From the NCBI RefSeq assembly GCF_011090165.1, contig NZ_JAADJT010000015.1:1-64000 (forward strand): 64,000 nucleotides of DNA, read 5' to 3'. Position 1 is the first letter of the stretch. Each line of letters starts with the position of its first letter. This DNA comes from Duganella aceris (GTDB taxonomy: Bacteria > Pseudomonadota > Gammaproteobacteria > Burkholderiales > Burkholderiaceae_D). Below, one piece after another: positions 23,388 through 32,961 of the stretch. Under the pieces are notes generated by a model. It was not told where the DNA came from and ran no database searches. It saw nothing but the letters and a program-made list of their open reading frames with translations. Position numbers and translations under genes: made by a program.

Positions 23388-24512
23388 CTACGTGAAAGCG
23401 ACCGTGGTCGCGGCATGAATCGGCAACAGCGCGGCACCCAGCGCGATCGAGCTGCCGCCCAGCCGCGAGACGCGGATTTGCGTCGCCTGCCGGTGCTCGT
23501 GCCACTGCAGCCGCCCCCGGTTCAGCCGGGCCGCCAGGCGCAACATGATCGATTCCGGCAGCGGGCTGGAAAACACGATCTCACCCGGATCGAACCACGA
23601 GATGGCGCTGTTGACCACCAATTCCAGCTGCCCGGCCGCCCGGTCCAGCCAGCGCTCGATCAGCGCCTCGTGGCCAACGCTAGCCTCGTCGAAATGCGCG
23701 ACCGACTGGATCGCACATCCCGCTTCGCGCAGCACCGACAGCAAGTCCATGGTGGTGGGGCGCGGCAGCTCGCCCGGATACAGCCCGCCGATCTCGCCCG
23801 CGCCGCCGAACTCCCCTTTGAGCAGCCGCCCATCCTCGATGACGCCGGCGCCGATCCCATACCCCAGCAAAAACACCACCACCGTCGACGACTTGCGGAT
23901 CGTATCGTTCAAATAGTATTCGGCCAGCGCCGAGGCGTTGGCGTCGTTCTCCAGCATGGTCGGCAGGCCCAGCGCATCGTCGAGGATCTGGCGCAGCGGC
24001 ACGTTGCGCCAGCCCGGCAGATCGTTGACGATGTTCCACTGCCCGCCGTCGCGCGCCAGCGGCGGCCCCGGCAAACCGATGCCGACGCCGAGAAAGCGCC
24101 CGCCCAGCAACCGGTGCTTGACCGACAACTCGGTGATGCGCTGCTCCAGCAACTGCGCGAACGCCAGCGGGTCCGGCGCGCCGACCTCTTCGCTGGTCAG
24201 CGAGATGATGCCGCCGGCGTAGTCGACCAGCGCGATCTCCAGCATGCCCTTGTGCACCGTCGCCCCCACCGCGAAGCCGCCGGCGGCCGAGATCGTCAAC
24301 GGCACGGTCGGTCGGCCGCGCCCGCTGGTGTCCGAAGACGCCTGTTCCTCGACCAGCCCCATGCTGATCAGATTGCGCGACAGCTTGGTCAGCGCCGAAT
24401 TGCTCACCTGCAGCGCCATCGCCAGGTCGCTGCGCGGCAGCGGTCCCTTGGTGCGCAGCTGCCATAACAAACGTTTTTCTTCCGAAGACAGTTTTAGCCG
24501 CGCAATTTTCAT
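23388..24512 (-). CDS. ROK-family transcriptional regulator
   Basis: A 374-residue ROK repressor. The N-terminal helix-turn-helix (about 8-65: KRLLWQLRTKGPLPRSDLAMAL) is followed by the ROK sugar-kinase fold with GVGIGLPGPP and MLENDANASALAEYYL. The region after GYGIGAGVIEDGRLLKGEFGGAGEIG is normally a zinc cysteine cluster in ROK kinases, but here no CxCG motif is evident. This suggests a pure regulator. It is co-oriented with the GPH symporter and divergent from a TonB receptor. Confidence 0.88.
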   Translation of the reverse strand: MKIARLKLSSEEKRLLWQLRTKGPLPRSDLAMALQVSNSALTKLSRNLISMGLVEEQASSDTSGRGRPTVPLTISAAGGFAVGATVHKGMLEIALVDYAGGIISLTSEEVGAPDPLAFAQLLEQRITELSVKHRLLGGRFLGVGIGLPGPPLARDGGQWNIVNDLPGWRNVPLRQILDDALGLPTMLENDANASALAEYYLNDTIRKSSTVVVFLLGYGIGAGVIEDGRLLKGEFGGAGEIGGLYPGELPRPTTMDLLSVLREAGCAIQSVAHFDEASVGHEALIERWLDRAAGQLELVVNSAISWFDPGEIVFSSPLPESIMLRLAARLNRGRLQWHEHRQATQIRVSRLGGSSIALGAALLPIHAATTVAFT

Positions 24513-24560
24513 AGTGTTGTGGTCATATGGACAATTCTTGTAACACGCCTGTCATATTCT

Positions 24561-24582
24561 ATTTATTTTACAAGTAATAAAT
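24561..24582. promoter_or_regulatory. candidate ROK operator
   Basis: ATTTATT (24561-24567) and AATAAAT (24576-24582) form a perfect dyad over TTACAAGT, inside an AT-rich stretch unlike the surrounding DNA. A second CTTGTAA/TTACAAG pair (24537-24543 and 24568-24574) overlaps it. The position between the divergent ROK gene and TonB receptor, and the similarity to A/T-arm ROK sites such as NagC/Mlc boxes, support an operator role. Confidence 0.5.
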
Positions 24583-24654
24583 AATTATACCAAAAGAGCG
24601 TGGCTATACTCCGGCTCGACAGCTAACCCACCCTTGTTCAGCCCGGAGAAATCT

Positions 24655-27144
24655 ATGATGAAGAGAAAGAATACGCTTGCCCACAGCTGGGTAATCGGCG
24701 CCCTGTACGCCATGGCCTGCCCCGCTTTTGCCCAGGATGCGCCGGCCGCCCAATCCGGCGACGAAGCCGACGTCGCCAGCGTGGTCGTGACCGGTTCGGC
24801 GCGTCCGCAGCGCCGCTTCGACGTATCCTATGCGGTGAACTCGCTGTCGCAGAACGATGTGCAAAAACTCGCGCCGCTGAGCATGGCCGACCTGCTGGGC
24901 AAGCTGCCCGGCATCCAGGTCGAGGCAACCGGCGGCGAAGTGCAGAACATCACCCGCGTGCGCGGCATCCCGACCGACGACGGCCTGGCGCTGTTCCAGC
25001 AGGATGGCCTGCCGCTGTTCACCGAAATGAACGGCTTCTTCTTCCGTGGCGACAGCCTGAACCGCTACGACCTGATGACCAAAAACCTGGAAGTGGTACG
25101 CGGCGGCCCGGCCTCGATCTACGGCAGCCAGGCGGCGGCCATCGTCAACAGCAGCACCGTCACCGGCACCGAGACCACCAAGGGCAAGGCGCAAGTGACG
25201 CTGGGCACGACCGGCCTCGGCCGCCTCGACCTGTATCAGGCCGGCAAGATCGACGACAAGACCTTCTACGCGGTCGGCGGCTTCATCCGCCAGGACGACG
25301 GCCATCGCGACAACGGCTTCCCGAACGATCGCGGCGGCCAGATTCGCGGCAACATCAAGCGTGTGCTGGAGTCGGGCACGCTGACGGTCAGCGCCAACTA
25401 CCTGAACGACCACAACGCCTTCTACCTGCCGATCCCGATTTCCGATCCGCGCAATCCGTCGGTGTCGCTCGACAAATACATCGATTACTTCGACGGCACG
25501 ATGAACTCGCCATCGCTGCGCGCCGTGCCGCAGAAATACCTGGACGGCAACGGCAAGCTGCAAACCGACACCCGCGACCTGGCCAGCGGCCGTCACATGG
25601 AATACGGCAACCTCGGCGTGCGCTATGAAGGCGAACTCGGCAAGTGGCAGCTGTCGGCCAAGGGCGGCGCCACCAAGGGCACGCTGGACTTCGACGCGTT
25701 CTACTCCACCTCGAACCCGGCCGACGCCACCACTTTCGCCAACGGTTTCCTCGGCGCCGCCAAAACCGCCTTCGGCGCCGTCGACCATCTCGGTTACGCC
25801 ATCGCCGGCAGCAACGGCGCCCAAGTCTACAGCCCGGCCGCCGCGTCCGGCCTGGTGATGCAGGCGCAGTACCGCGCCGGCGCCTCGGACTTCTATTCGA
25901 ACCAGGCCGACATCAACATCACGCGCAACTTCGAGACCGGCCTGGGCAACCACGACGTCAAGATCGGCTTCTACGGCAGCGGCTACGGCCTGACCAGCAA
26001 GACCGTCTACAACGACATGCTGATCGAGGTGCAGGGCAAGCCGCGCACCCTGGATCTGCTGGCCTACTCCGCGTCCGGCGCGGTGCTCGGCTCGGTGACC
26101 GACAACGGCGTGCTGCGCTACAGCACCACGCTGAACCAGGGCGACGTCGACGCCAGGATGGGCGCGCTGTATGTCAACGACACCTGGGAAGTCAACGACA
26201 GGCTGCGGCTCGATGCCGGCGTGCGCCGCGAGCGCTACAACTACGACGGCTACGCGCTGCTGACCAAACAGGTCAATCTGGGCGACGCCGCCACGCTGGC
26301 CGACGACACCACCCGCGCCTTCACCGGCGCCCGCCAGGAGCACAAGTACAACTTCAACACCACCAACTGGACCTTCGGCGCCAACTACGATTTCTCGCAG
26401 CGCTTCGGCGGCTATGCGCGGGTGTCGCACCTGGAAGTGCCGCCGTCGATGCAGGTGGCATCCTCGGTCGATCCGCTGGTGCTGACCACCAAGGCCGACC
26501 AGTATGAAGTCGGCTTCAAGGCGACCGCCGGCCGCTCCTATTTATATGTGACCGGTTTCTACACCCAGTTCGATCCGCTCAACGCCTCGTTCGCCGCCTT
26601 CAATCCGCTGACCGGCCGCAACGACCAGACCCTGCCGTTCTTCGGCAAGGCGGTGGTGCGCGGCGCCGAGTTCGACGGCGCGCTGCACCTGACCGAGCGC
26701 TTCTACATCAACGGCTCGCTGACGCTGCAGGATCCGCAATACCGCCAGTTCGTCAACGCCGCCGGCGCCGATCCGTCCAAGGTGGTCGGTAACCAGATCA
26801 TCCGCGAGCCCAAGGTGTTCGGCAACATCCGTCCGAACTACAATTTCAACCTCGGCGCCAACCTGGTCGAGCTGTACGGCAGCTATGCCTACACCGGCAA
26901 GCGCTATGTCGACTTCTTCGAGGCCACCGCGATGCCGGCCTACCACTCGATCGGCGCCGGCGTCTCGGTCACCCGTGGCGACTGGCGCGTGCAGCTGGTC
27001 GGCGACAACCTGACCAACGCCAAGGGTCTGACCGAAGGCAACACCCGCACCGACGCGCTCGGCGGACAAGGCAGCAAGGAAGCGATCTACGGACGCCCGG
27101 TCTTCGGCCGCAGCGCCCGCCTGGTCATCAGCAAAGCATGGTAA
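24655..27144 (+). CDS. TonB-dependent outer-membrane receptor
   Basis: An 829-residue receptor with a signal peptide (NTLAHSWVIGALYAMACPAFA) and a plug domain (RRFDVSYAVNSLSQNDVQKL; LEVVRGGPASIYGSQAAAIVN). A beta-barrel follows, ending RSARLVISKAW with the terminal aromatic. The plug resembles the siderophore/vitamin-type receptors more than the TIGR01782 sugar type. The upstream ROK/GPH pair instead hints at a saccharide; the ligand is open. The start at 24655 fits GGAG 6 nt upstream. The YdcF-like gene begins 5 bp after its stop, implying co-transcription. Confidence 0.9.
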   Translation: MMKRKNTLAHSWVIGALYAMACPAFAQDAPAAQSGDEADVASVVVTGSARPQRRFDVSYAVNSLSQNDVQKLAPLSMADLLGKLPGIQVEATGGEVQNITRVRGIPTDDGLALFQQDGLPLFTEMNGFFFRGDSLNRYDLMTKNLEVVRGGPASIYGSQAAAIVNSSTVTGTETTKGKAQVTLGTTGLGRLDLYQAGKIDDKTFYAVGGFIRQDDGHRDNGFPNDRGGQIRGNIKRVLESGTLTVSANYLNDHNAFYLPIPISDPRNPSVSLDKYIDYFDGTMNSPSLRAVPQKYLDGNGKLQTDTRDLASGRHMEYGNLGVRYEGELGKWQLSAKGGATKGTLDFDAFYSTSNPADATTFANGFLGAAKTAFGAVDHLGYAIAGSNGAQVYSPAAASGLVMQAQYRAGASDFYSNQADINITRNFETGLGNHDVKIGFYGSGYGLTSKTVYNDMLIEVQGKPRTLDLLAYSASGAVLGSVTDNGVLRYSTTLNQGDVDARMGALYVNDTWEVNDRLRLDAGVRRERYNYDGYALLTKQVNLGDAATLADDTTRAFTGARQEHKYNFNTTNWTFGANYDFSQRFGGYARVSHLEVPPSMQVASSVDPLVLTTKADQYEVGFKATAGRSYLYVTGFYTQFDPLNASFAAFNPLTGRNDQTLPFFGKAVVRGAEFDGALHLTERFYINGSLTLQDPQYRQFVNAAGADPSKVVGNQIIREPKVFGNIRPNYNFNLGANLVELYGSYAYTGKRYVDFFEATAMPAYHSIGAGVSVTRGDWRVQLVGDNLTNAKGLTEGNTRTDALGGQGSKEAIYGRPVFGRSARLVISKAW

Positions 27145-27149
27145 ATCAT

Positions 27150-28289
27150 ATGATCAAAAAAATTATCGCAGTCTCCCTGTTGTTGGCGCAGCAGGCGTAT
27201 GCCGCGCCGGTGCGCGACCAGCATTGGGCGCGTCTGGCCAACCAGCTGTTCCCGGCGCTGGTGGACATGGGCGCCGCCCGTCCCGGCGCGGCGATGCCGG
27301 TCGAGCGCCGTATCCGCATCGACGCCTGCAAGCAGGAGGTCGCCTGCCTGCTGAACGCCAGCCTGTGGACCGACGCCGAGATCGACGCGGTCGCCGCCAC
27401 GGCGGCCAAGGCGCCGGCCGCATCGTGGCGCAAAGCGACCTTGGCCGACGACGGCGTCAAAGCCCAGGTGTCGCGCGAGTTGCGCGGCTTGAACAGCATC
27501 ATCCAGGTCTACGGCCAGGGCTCGGCGCCGCGCTATCCGCTGGTCGACGGTCCGATCGACGTACCGGGCAGCCTGCTGTTCAACGCCGCCGTCAAGGATG
27601 CGATCGCCTTGGCCAAGGCCAGCGAAGACGATCCGGCGTTGCCGCTGGACCCGAGCCTGCCGCTGGCCATCGCGCTGCTCGACGCCAACGACCGCGCCGA
27701 CGCCATCGCCTTCGAACCGCTCGACCTGGCCCACAACGGCGCCGCGCTGGGCCGCTCGCAGATCATCGACTGGAAGCTGTTCCGCTACACGGCGATCATC
27801 ATTCCGGGCATCGGCCCGGAGAATGTCGGCATGGCGCTGAGCACGCGCGGCAAATGGAATGTGCGGCTGGCCGCCAAGCGCTACGCCGACGGCGAGGCGC
27901 CGTTCATCATCCTCAGCGGCGCTTCGGTGCATCCGAAGGGCACGCGTTTCGTCGAAGCGGTGGAGATGCGCAAGGCGCTGATCGAGCGTTTCGGCGTGCC
28001 GGCCGAGTCCATCATCATCGAGCCGTACGCGCGCCACACCACGACCAACCTGCGCAATGTGACGCGGCGGCTGGTCGCGCTGGGCGCACCGATGGACAAG
28101 GACAGCCTGATCGTCACCTACACCAACCAGAGCCGCTACATCGAAAGCCAGGAATTCGCCTCGCGCAACCTGAAGGAGCTGGGCTACATGCCGGGCACGG
28201 TCGGCAGCCGTTTGTCCCCGACCGAGCTGACTTTCCGGCCGTCGGCCAAGTCGCTGCGCATCGATCCGCTGGATCCGCTGGATCCTTGA
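27150..28289 (+). CDS. YdcF/ElyC-like (DUF218) protein, exported
   Basis: A 379-residue protein with a short signal peptide (MIKKIIAVSLLLAQQAYA). An N-terminal helical part of about 180 residues precedes a DUF218 domain (TAIIIPGIGPENVGMALSTRG; FIILSGASVHPKGT; IIIEPYARHTTTNLRN). The DUF218 fold (SanA/ElyC/YdcF) binds nucleotide-like ligands and is linked to envelope processes, but its reaction is unknown. The unusual feature is the pairing with a TonB receptor in one transcript and a secreted location. The C-terminus ends in a DPLDPLDP repeat encoded by tandem GATCCGCTG units. Confidence 0.75.
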   Translation: MIKKIIAVSLLLAQQAYAAPVRDQHWARLANQLFPALVDMGAARPGAAMPVERRIRIDACKQEVACLLNASLWTDAEIDAVAATAAKAPAASWRKATLADDGVKAQVSRELRGLNSIIQVYGQGSAPRYPLVDGPIDVPGSLLFNAAVKDAIALAKASEDDPALPLDPSLPLAIALLDANDRADAIAFEPLDLAHNGAALGRSQIIDWKLFRYTAIIIPGIGPENVGMALSTRGKWNVRLAAKRYADGEAPFIILSGASVHPKGTRFVEAVEMRKALIERFGVPAESIIIEPYARHTTTNLRNVTRRLVALGAPMDKDSLIVTYTNQSRYIESQEFASRNLKELGYMPGTVGSRLSPTELTFRPSAKSLRIDPLDPLDP

Positions 28290-28388
28290 TAACAGCCCGG
28301 AACGCCGCGCGGCCAGCCGTTCGGCGTTCCAAACGTAGTCATATCTGCATCATTCCTCCTCTTTTTTGCGATTACGCAAAGAGTTCGC

Positions 28389-28444
28389 CTTGAAATACAC
28401 CAAGGTCGTCCCTATAATTGGCACTCGTTACTAGAGAGTGCTAA
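28389..28444 (+). promoter_or_regulatory. groESL promoter with CIRCE operator
   Basis: TTGAAA (28390-28395) and TATAAT (28413-28418) are spaced by 17 bp, a near-ideal sigma-70 promoter. The same stretch reads CTTGAAA and CCCTATA with a 14-bp gap, which fits a sigma-32 heat-shock promoter. Directly after it, TTGGCACTC (28418-28426), nine bases, and GAGTGCTAA (28436-28444) form the CIRCE element bound by HrcA, with one mismatch to the consensus TTAGCACTC. The wider 28290-28526 gap otherwise contains only a 9-bp-stem hairpin at 28299-28330 without a T-run. Confidence 0.9.
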
Positions 28445-28526
28445 CAGCGCTCTCGACAACTTTCCGTTGTGGCAATCTGATTGAAACAACAACAAACTGT
28501 ACCATTGTTAATTTAAGGAGTTTTGT

Positions 28527-28817
28527 ATGAACCTTCGCCCTTTGAACGATCGCGTCATCGTCAAACGCCTCGACCAGGAAACCAAAACTGCGTCCGGCCT
28601 GATCATCCCTGATGCGGCCGCTGAAAAACCGGATCAAGGCGAAGTCCTCGCCGTCGGCAATGGCAAGATTCTGGAAGATGGCAAAGTCCGTCCGCTGGAT
28701 GTCAAAGTAGGCGACCGCGTCCTGTTCGGCAAATACGCCGGTCAAACCGTCAAGGTCGACGGCCAGGAACTGATGGTCATGCGCGAAGAAGACATCATGG
28801 CAATCGTCGTCAAATAA
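28527..28817 (+). CDS. groES: co-chaperonin GroES
   Basis: A 96-residue co-chaperonin (MNLRPLNDRVIVKRLDQE), the seven-fold lid of the GroEL folding chamber. The mobile loop (about 16-34, ETKTASGLIIPDAAAEKPDQGE) and the VLFGKYAGQTVK strand are intact. AAGGAG precedes the ATG. It is the first gene of the CIRCE-controlled groESL operon and sits 44 bp before groEL. Codon use is more A/T-ending than in its neighbours, as expected for a highly expressed gene. Confidence 0.98.
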   Translation: MNLRPLNDRVIVKRLDQETKTASGLIIPDAAAEKPDQGEVLAVGNGKILEDGKVRPLDVKVGDRVLFGKYAGQTVKVDGQELMVMREEDIMAIVVK

Positions 28818-28861
28818 TTGACCGCACGTTTGCATTCAACACCTAATTCTGGAGAAACAAC

Positions 28862-30511
<1,650 letters not shown>

Positions 30512-30548
30512 TCGCCGCGCCGGCTTAGCCACTAGCCTCGCTGTACAG

Positions 30549-30581
30549 AAAGCCAGCTTCTTCGGAAGCTGGCTTTTTTAT
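30549..30581 (+). terminator. groESL Rho-independent terminator
   Basis: A 12-bp perfect stem (AAAGCCAGCTTC with its complement) capped by a TTCG tetraloop runs straight into a T-run. It lies 38 bp after the groEL stop. Confidence 0.93.
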
Positions 30582-30649
30582 TGCGCGCCCGGTTTGCGCG
30601 TTCCGCGCTAAGCTATTCGCGCACCCTGTCACTTGCAAAGGAGCGCGGC

Positions 30650-31078
30650 ATGAAAACCAAGGAACTCCATCGCGGTCGCCTGATCGACCATGTCCAGCTG
30701 GTGGTGCGGGACCTTCCCGCCTCGCAACGATTTTATTCCGCCATCTTCAAGCTGCTCGACATTCCGATCGCCGGCTCCGGCAAGGACTACTTCTGGGCCG
30801 ACGAGTTGTTCGTCTCTACTCCCGACAGCGAGGCCGCGCAGGGTGTGCTGACCGGACGCCACCACCTGGCGTTCCAGGCGCGCGACCGCGCCATGGTCGA
30901 CGCGTTTCATACCCAGGCGCTGGTCAACGGCGGCGAGGACAACGGCCCGCCAGGCGAGCGGCCGTATCACCCCGGCTACTACGCCGCCTTTGTGCTGGAC
31001 CCGGACGGCAACAATATCGAATTCGTGTACCACGGCGAAGCGCAACGCAGCGCGCCGTCGGTGAAGATCACGTTCTGA
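30650..31078 (+). CDS. VOC (glyoxalase/dioxygenase fold) protein
   Basis: A 142-residue single-domain vicinal-oxygen-chelate protein. The opening RLIDHVQLVVRDLPASQRFYSAIF, a central GRHHLAFQARDRAMVDAFH and the terminal DPDGNNIEFVYHG carry the usual metal ligands (His, His, Glu). The reaction is not predictable; family members include glyoxalase I, fosfomycin enzymes and dioxygenases. AAAGGAGCG precedes the ATG. Its 3' end overlaps the convergent metal transporter gene by 11 nt. Confidence 0.85.
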   Translation: MKTKELHRGRLIDHVQLVVRDLPASQRFYSAIFKLLDIPIAGSGKDYFWADELFVSTPDSEAAQGVLTGRHHLAFQARDRAMVDAFHTQALVNGGEDNGPPGERPYHPGYYAAFVLDPDGNNIEFVYHGEAQRSAPSVKITF

Positions 31079-31697
31079 CCAAGGCCGCACCGGACTCCCG
31101 CCGCGCGCGCCGGATGACGGCCCACGCCGCCGTCAGACTCAGCGCGCCCATGACGGCCGCGACCAGGATGTCGGGCCAGTTGCCGCCGGTCCGCGCGACC
31201 AGGGCGGCGGCCGCCAGCACCGCCAGGTTGCCGATCACATCGTTGCGGGTGCACAGCCAGACCGCGCGCATATCGGCGTCGCCTTCGCGGAAGGCGTACA
31301 GCAGCGCCGCGACCGCGCCGTTGGCCACCAGCGCCAGCACGCCGATCACGCTCATGGTGGACGCCGCCGGCAGCGCGCCGGCGGCGACGTGCCATGCGGT
31401 GGTCGCCAGCACGAACAGGCCGTATGCCGCCATCGACCAGCCCTTGAGCAGCGCCGAGCGCCTCCGCCACTCCGTGCCCAGGCCGAGGATGAACAGCGAG
31501 ATGCCGTAGTTCAAGGCATCGCCCATGAAGTCGGCGGAATCCGCAAGCAAGGCGGCGGACTCGGCGTGCCAGCCGCTTGCCAGCTCGATGACGAACATGC
31601 CGGCGTTGACCAGCAGCGCGATCCACAGGATGCGGCGGTAGCGCGCATCGGCCGGCGGCTTGCCCGAGGCGCAGCCGCCGTTGCAACAGTCAGCCAT
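31068..31697 (-). CDS. cation diffusion facilitator-like heavy-metal transporter
   Basis: A 209-residue membrane protein starting MADCCNGGCASGK, a Cys-rich metal-binding tip, followed by six hydrophobic segments. The segment LLADSADFMGDALNYGISLF contains the HxxxD/DxxxD-type metal site of the CDF family (Asp-rich TM2), and RNDVIGNLAVLAAA provides the TM5 site. It lacks the long cytoplasmic C-terminal domain of CzcD, as in the short Co/Zn/Cd exporter-like subgroup. A broken cadR lies divergently upstream, supporting Cd/Zn/Pb export. AAGGAACCGGA precedes the ATG. Confidence 0.85.
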   Translation of the reverse strand: MADCCNGGCASGKPPADARYRRILWIALLVNAGMFVIELASGWHAESAALLADSADFMGDALNYGISLFILGLGTEWRRRSALLKGWSMAAYGLFVLATTAWHVAAGALPAASTMSVIGVLALVANGAVAALLYAFREGDADMRAVWLCTRNDVIGNLAVLAAAALVARTGGNWPDILVAAVMGALSLTAAWAVIRRARRESGAALVRT

Positions 31698-31720
31698 TCC
31701 GGTTCCTTGATTCAAGCTCC

Positions 31721-31942
31721 GCCGCGCACGGCGCCAACTACCGCGTGTATGGCGCGCCACACCTGGAGCGATTGCAATTCATCCGCCCCTGCCGCTCGTT
31801 GGACATCTCGCTGGAAGAAATCCGCACGTTGCTGCAACTGCGTGCCAGCCCTGAGGCCGGCTGCGGCGGCGTCGACCGCCTGCTCGACGCCCACATCGAA
31901 GCGGTCGCACTGGGGAACCTGCCGTTCAGTCGATACGATTAA
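31721..31942 (+). pseudogene. cadR: truncated cadR (MerR-family Cd/Pb regulator)
   Basis: The frame reads NYRVYGAPHLERLQFIRPCR, then SLDISLEEIRTLLQLR and EAGCGGVDRLLDAHIEAV. That is the middle part of CadR/PbrR-type MerR regulators, including the NYRVY strand, the CRSLD segment and a Cys metal-ligand region. The N-terminal helix-turn-helix is missing, since no ATG or matching sequence precedes NYRVY. After HIEAV the match stops and the frame ends within 11 codons. It therefore lacks both DNA-binding start and the C-terminal metal site. It is divergent from the metal transporter it presumably once controlled and abuts the low-GC cassette. Confidence 0.75.
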
Positions 31943-32328
31943 GAATTGCAGAATTTTTCAGAATCTGGAAAGGCACGCCTCCAGCTAGCCCGCATCTGCT
32001 GAAGTATGTCGTCTGCACGCGCTGAGTTGAAGATCGGCAGGCGTTTCGCAAGAATATCGTCGACTTCCCCGATCTCGCGTGAGTAGCGATCCAATGTCTC
32101 CTTATCCAACTGATCAAAAGGCTTCCCCTCACGCGCTTCGATGCCGGCGAGGATGGCCAGTGTCAATGTTCGGCTTTCAGCGCTTGGCGTACATGAGGGC
32201 GCGTCAAAAAAGAAGTCAGCCCTCATCTCCTTGGGCCAAGCCATCGCTTCGAATGCACGACCACAGTAAAAGAGCGCCTCGTTTGCTGTCTCGAAAGGAA
32301 CAGCGTCAACGTAAGCAAGGATATCCAT
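31939..32328 (-). CDS. uncharacterised protein, second gene of low-GC cassette
   Basis: A 129-residue protein beginning MDILAYVDAVPFE. It is mixed alpha-helical and acidic, with no signal peptide or membrane segment. No family could be named. GGAGG lies exactly 6 nt before this ATG; an upstream ATG at 32346 overlaps the preceding stop but has no such site. It is co-directional with the gene ending 15 nt upstream, so the two form one unit. Base composition is markedly lower in GC than the neighbours, a sign of acquisition. Confidence 0.7.
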   Translation of the reverse strand: MDILAYVDAVPFETANEALFYCGRAFEAMAWPKEMRADFFFDAPSCTPSAESRTLTLAILAGIEAREGKPFDQLDKETLDRYSREIGEVDDILAKRLPIFNSARADDILQQMRASWRRAFPDSEKFCNS

Positions 32329-32342
32329 ATCAAACCTCCGGC

Positions 32343-32828
32343 TCATAATTCAAAAGCATCGAAGAAATCCCGCGATAGGTTGCTGATGATGTATTCCTCG
32401 GATAAAAGATTCGCTTTTCGCGTTACTTCGACAGGCATGAATAGATTGGCAATCGGAGAAACCGGTATCACAAACATTAGCGGTTTGAAATCCGACGGTT
32501 GCGACCGCCTCAATATGCCCAGAATTTCTTTGTATCCCGACTTGTCGATGATACCCGCTTCTAGCTTCCTGGCGGCGCCCCTCTGGATGCCGCGTCGGAC
32601 GTCTTTTATTTTCGAAGAGTGCAGGTCGGCGGCATCCACATCCCTCCTTAGATTCCAGTATATCTCCCTGGGATTCGAACTCGGAGGCACCGAATTGTGG
32701 GGGCTTAACTTGGAGCATGCGTCAAAATATGGGGAGCACCAAGCGTAATGCACCTGACCGTAGTAGCGTTGACAGATTTCATAAGAGAGCCAGGTACTGC
32801 AGGAGTAATAAATACGCTTGTTATTCAT
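32343..32828 (-). CDS. uncharacterised protein, first gene of low-GC cassette
   Basis: A 161-residue protein (MNNKRIYYSCSTWLSYEICQRYY). Its features are an aromatic-rich N-terminus (HYAWCSPYFDA), a central charged helical region (SSKIKDVRRGIQRGAARKLEAG), a hydrophobic strand FKPLMFVIPV and a C-terminal SEEYIISNLSRDFFDAFE. The look is that of a soluble single-domain protein seen as hypothetical in scattered proteobacteria; no function is known to me. Two sampled 60-bp blocks (32341-32460) are about 43% GC against a clearly higher background. It is first of a two-gene unit. Confidence 0.7.
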   Translation of the reverse strand: MNNKRIYYSCSTWLSYEICQRYYGQVHYAWCSPYFDACSKLSPHNSVPPSSNPREIYWNLRRDVDAADLHSSKIKDVRRGIQRGAARKLEAGIIDKSGYKEILGILRRSQPSDFKPLMFVIPVSPIANLFMPVEVTRKANLLSEEYIISNLSRDFFDAFEL

Positions 32829-32961
32829 TTGACGGCCCCTTTGGTACAGGACTCAGATGTAGCACGCCGGACAATCCGCATCGCTGATCGCGCTCAACGG
32901 GCGCCGTCGGTGATCTTGGATTTTCAGCACCGGTTGAGCTGATTGGCATTATGATCTCAGC

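Noticed and set aside
32748..32942. Small rightward frame between the low-GC cassette and the WYL regulator
   Set aside because: No ribosome site or domain, and it overlaps the better-supported leftward gene.
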